This document shows, one piece after another, positions 5,852-6,200 of a DNA stretch of 6,200 nucleotides; positions within the stretch are counted from its first letter, which is position 1, and every line of letters begins with the position of its first letter. Source of the DNA: an uncultured Treponema sp. (GTDB lineage: Bacteria; Spirochaetota; Spirochaetia; Treponematales; Treponemataceae). The position numbers and the translations under genes are program-made. Where the stretch lies: NCBI GenBank assembly GCA_946538795.1, contig CAMNGY010000107.1, forward strand, positions 1-6,200, read 5' to 3'. The notes under the pieces were generated by a model. That model saw only the letters and a list, made by a program, of their open reading frames with translations, had not been told where the DNA came from and did no database searches.

Positions 5852-6200
5852 TTATGCCTCTATGACGATTGCCAGCAGCGTCTGGTTGAAGTTCAGGCGG
5901 TCTTTCTGCTCGCCGTAGCTTGAGAAGCCGCAGTAGGCCGGGAAAAACCTGCGCCATGTTTCGGCCACCCTGCCGGTCAGCCCCTGCTGCTCGAATCCTA
6001 TGGTACGGAGAATGCAGTTGACCATGAAGACGAAGCCCTGCTTCTTTATTTCGCCGGAAAAAAACGTACCCGTGCCCTCTGCAATCTGAACCGCATCCAG
6101 AGGATTCATCAGTTCCACGCCTGCATTGGGAAGGACCCGGCAGTACATGCCCATGGAGCCGTCCGGGTTGAAGTTCGCAATGGAGGAGATGAACACGTCA
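5852..6200 (-). CDS. FIST-domain sensory protein, C-terminal part only (N-terminus beyond window)
   Basis: Only the last 115 codons and the stop are visible; the frame remains open to the right edge. The segment matches the FIST C-terminal domain pattern: hydrophobic VFMVNCILRTIGF near the middle, then PAYCGFSSYGEQ, then NFNQTLLAIVIEA at the end (GF.s.GEq and NqT are the usual hallmarks). FIST (FIST_N plus FIST_C) proteins are regarded as sensory modules, suggested to bind small ligands such as amino acids, and are often encoded with or fused to histidine kinases, diguanylate cyclases or chemoreceptors. Here the stop is 14 bases before the soluble chemoreceptor, so the pair probably forms one operon and one signalling unit. 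No membrane helix is apparent in the visible part. The GTG at 6194-6196 is an internal Val codon, not a start, because the frame and the domain continue upstream of it. Confidence 0.82.
   Translation of the reverse strand, partial: DVFISSIANFNPDGSMGMYCRVLPNAGVELMNPLDAVQIAEGTGTFFSGEIKKQGFVFMVNCILRTIGFEQQGLTGRVAETWRRFFPAYCGFSSYGEQKDRLNFNQTLLAIVIEA

Noticed and set aside
4972..5918. Long plus-strand open frames opposite the chemoreceptor (4972-5727 and 5295-5918)
   Set aside because: They are reverse-strand shadows of the coiled-coil coding sequence, Ser/Met- or Leu/Val-rich without motifs, and lie downstream of a terminator with no promoter seen.
5838..5957. A 40-codon N-terminal extension of the chemoreceptor
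   Set aside because: The extension overlaps the end of the FIST gene in another frame and has a basic, Pro-rich composition unlike the rest. A strong AAGGAG is correctly spaced before ATG 5837.

Overview
The window is most likely a chromosomal segment from a treponeme-like spirochaete, probably a gut or rumen species. Two things point that way. A 478-residue exported protein with an LPP20/FlgP-like middle and a C-terminal OmpA-like domain resembles the Treponema Tp0624 type. Several products relate to plant or glycan breakdown. Codon use also fits: GC-rich DNA with frequent ATA (Ile) and AGG (Arg) codons. The organism call is an inference from protein resemblance; no search was run.

Layout. 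Positions 1-3120, minus strand, read from right to left: a secreted GH5 endoglucanase (3120-1666), ribonuclease HI rnhA (1638-1180) and a GH3 beta-N-acetylglucosaminidase-like enzyme (1161 to the left edge, cut). The gaps are only 27 and 18 bases with no terminator between the genes, so they are probably co-transcribed. A 158-base divergent intergenic region (3121-3278) holds a GC-rich inverted repeat and a possible promoter. Positions 3279-4868, plus strand: the OmpA-like gene followed 3 bases later by a 49-codon Pmp3/YqaE-family membrane peptide gene. A perfect, A/T-flanked hairpin terminator (4881-4910) lies between this pair and the convergent minus-strand pair: a FIST C-terminal domain protein (right edge to 5852, cut at its N-terminus) and, 14 bases downstream, a soluble methyl-accepting chemotaxis protein (5837-4944).

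How the genes fit together. The left cluster pairs a cellulose-cleaving enzyme with an amino-sugar glycosidase, both with export signals, around a housekeeping RNase H. The middle unit concerns the cell envelope: a periplasmic OmpA-like protein that lacks the usual peptidoglycan-binding aspartate, and a small membrane proteolipid. The right unit looks like a split sensory module, with a FIST ligand-sensing protein encoded next to a cytoplasmic chemotaxis signalling protein that has no recognised sensor domain.

There are no tRNA, rRNA, CRISPR or mobile-element signatures. The most interesting points are the FIST/soluble-receptor pair, the receptor's altered hairpin tip, the OmpA-like domain with Asp changed to Ala, and the short Pmp3 gene.
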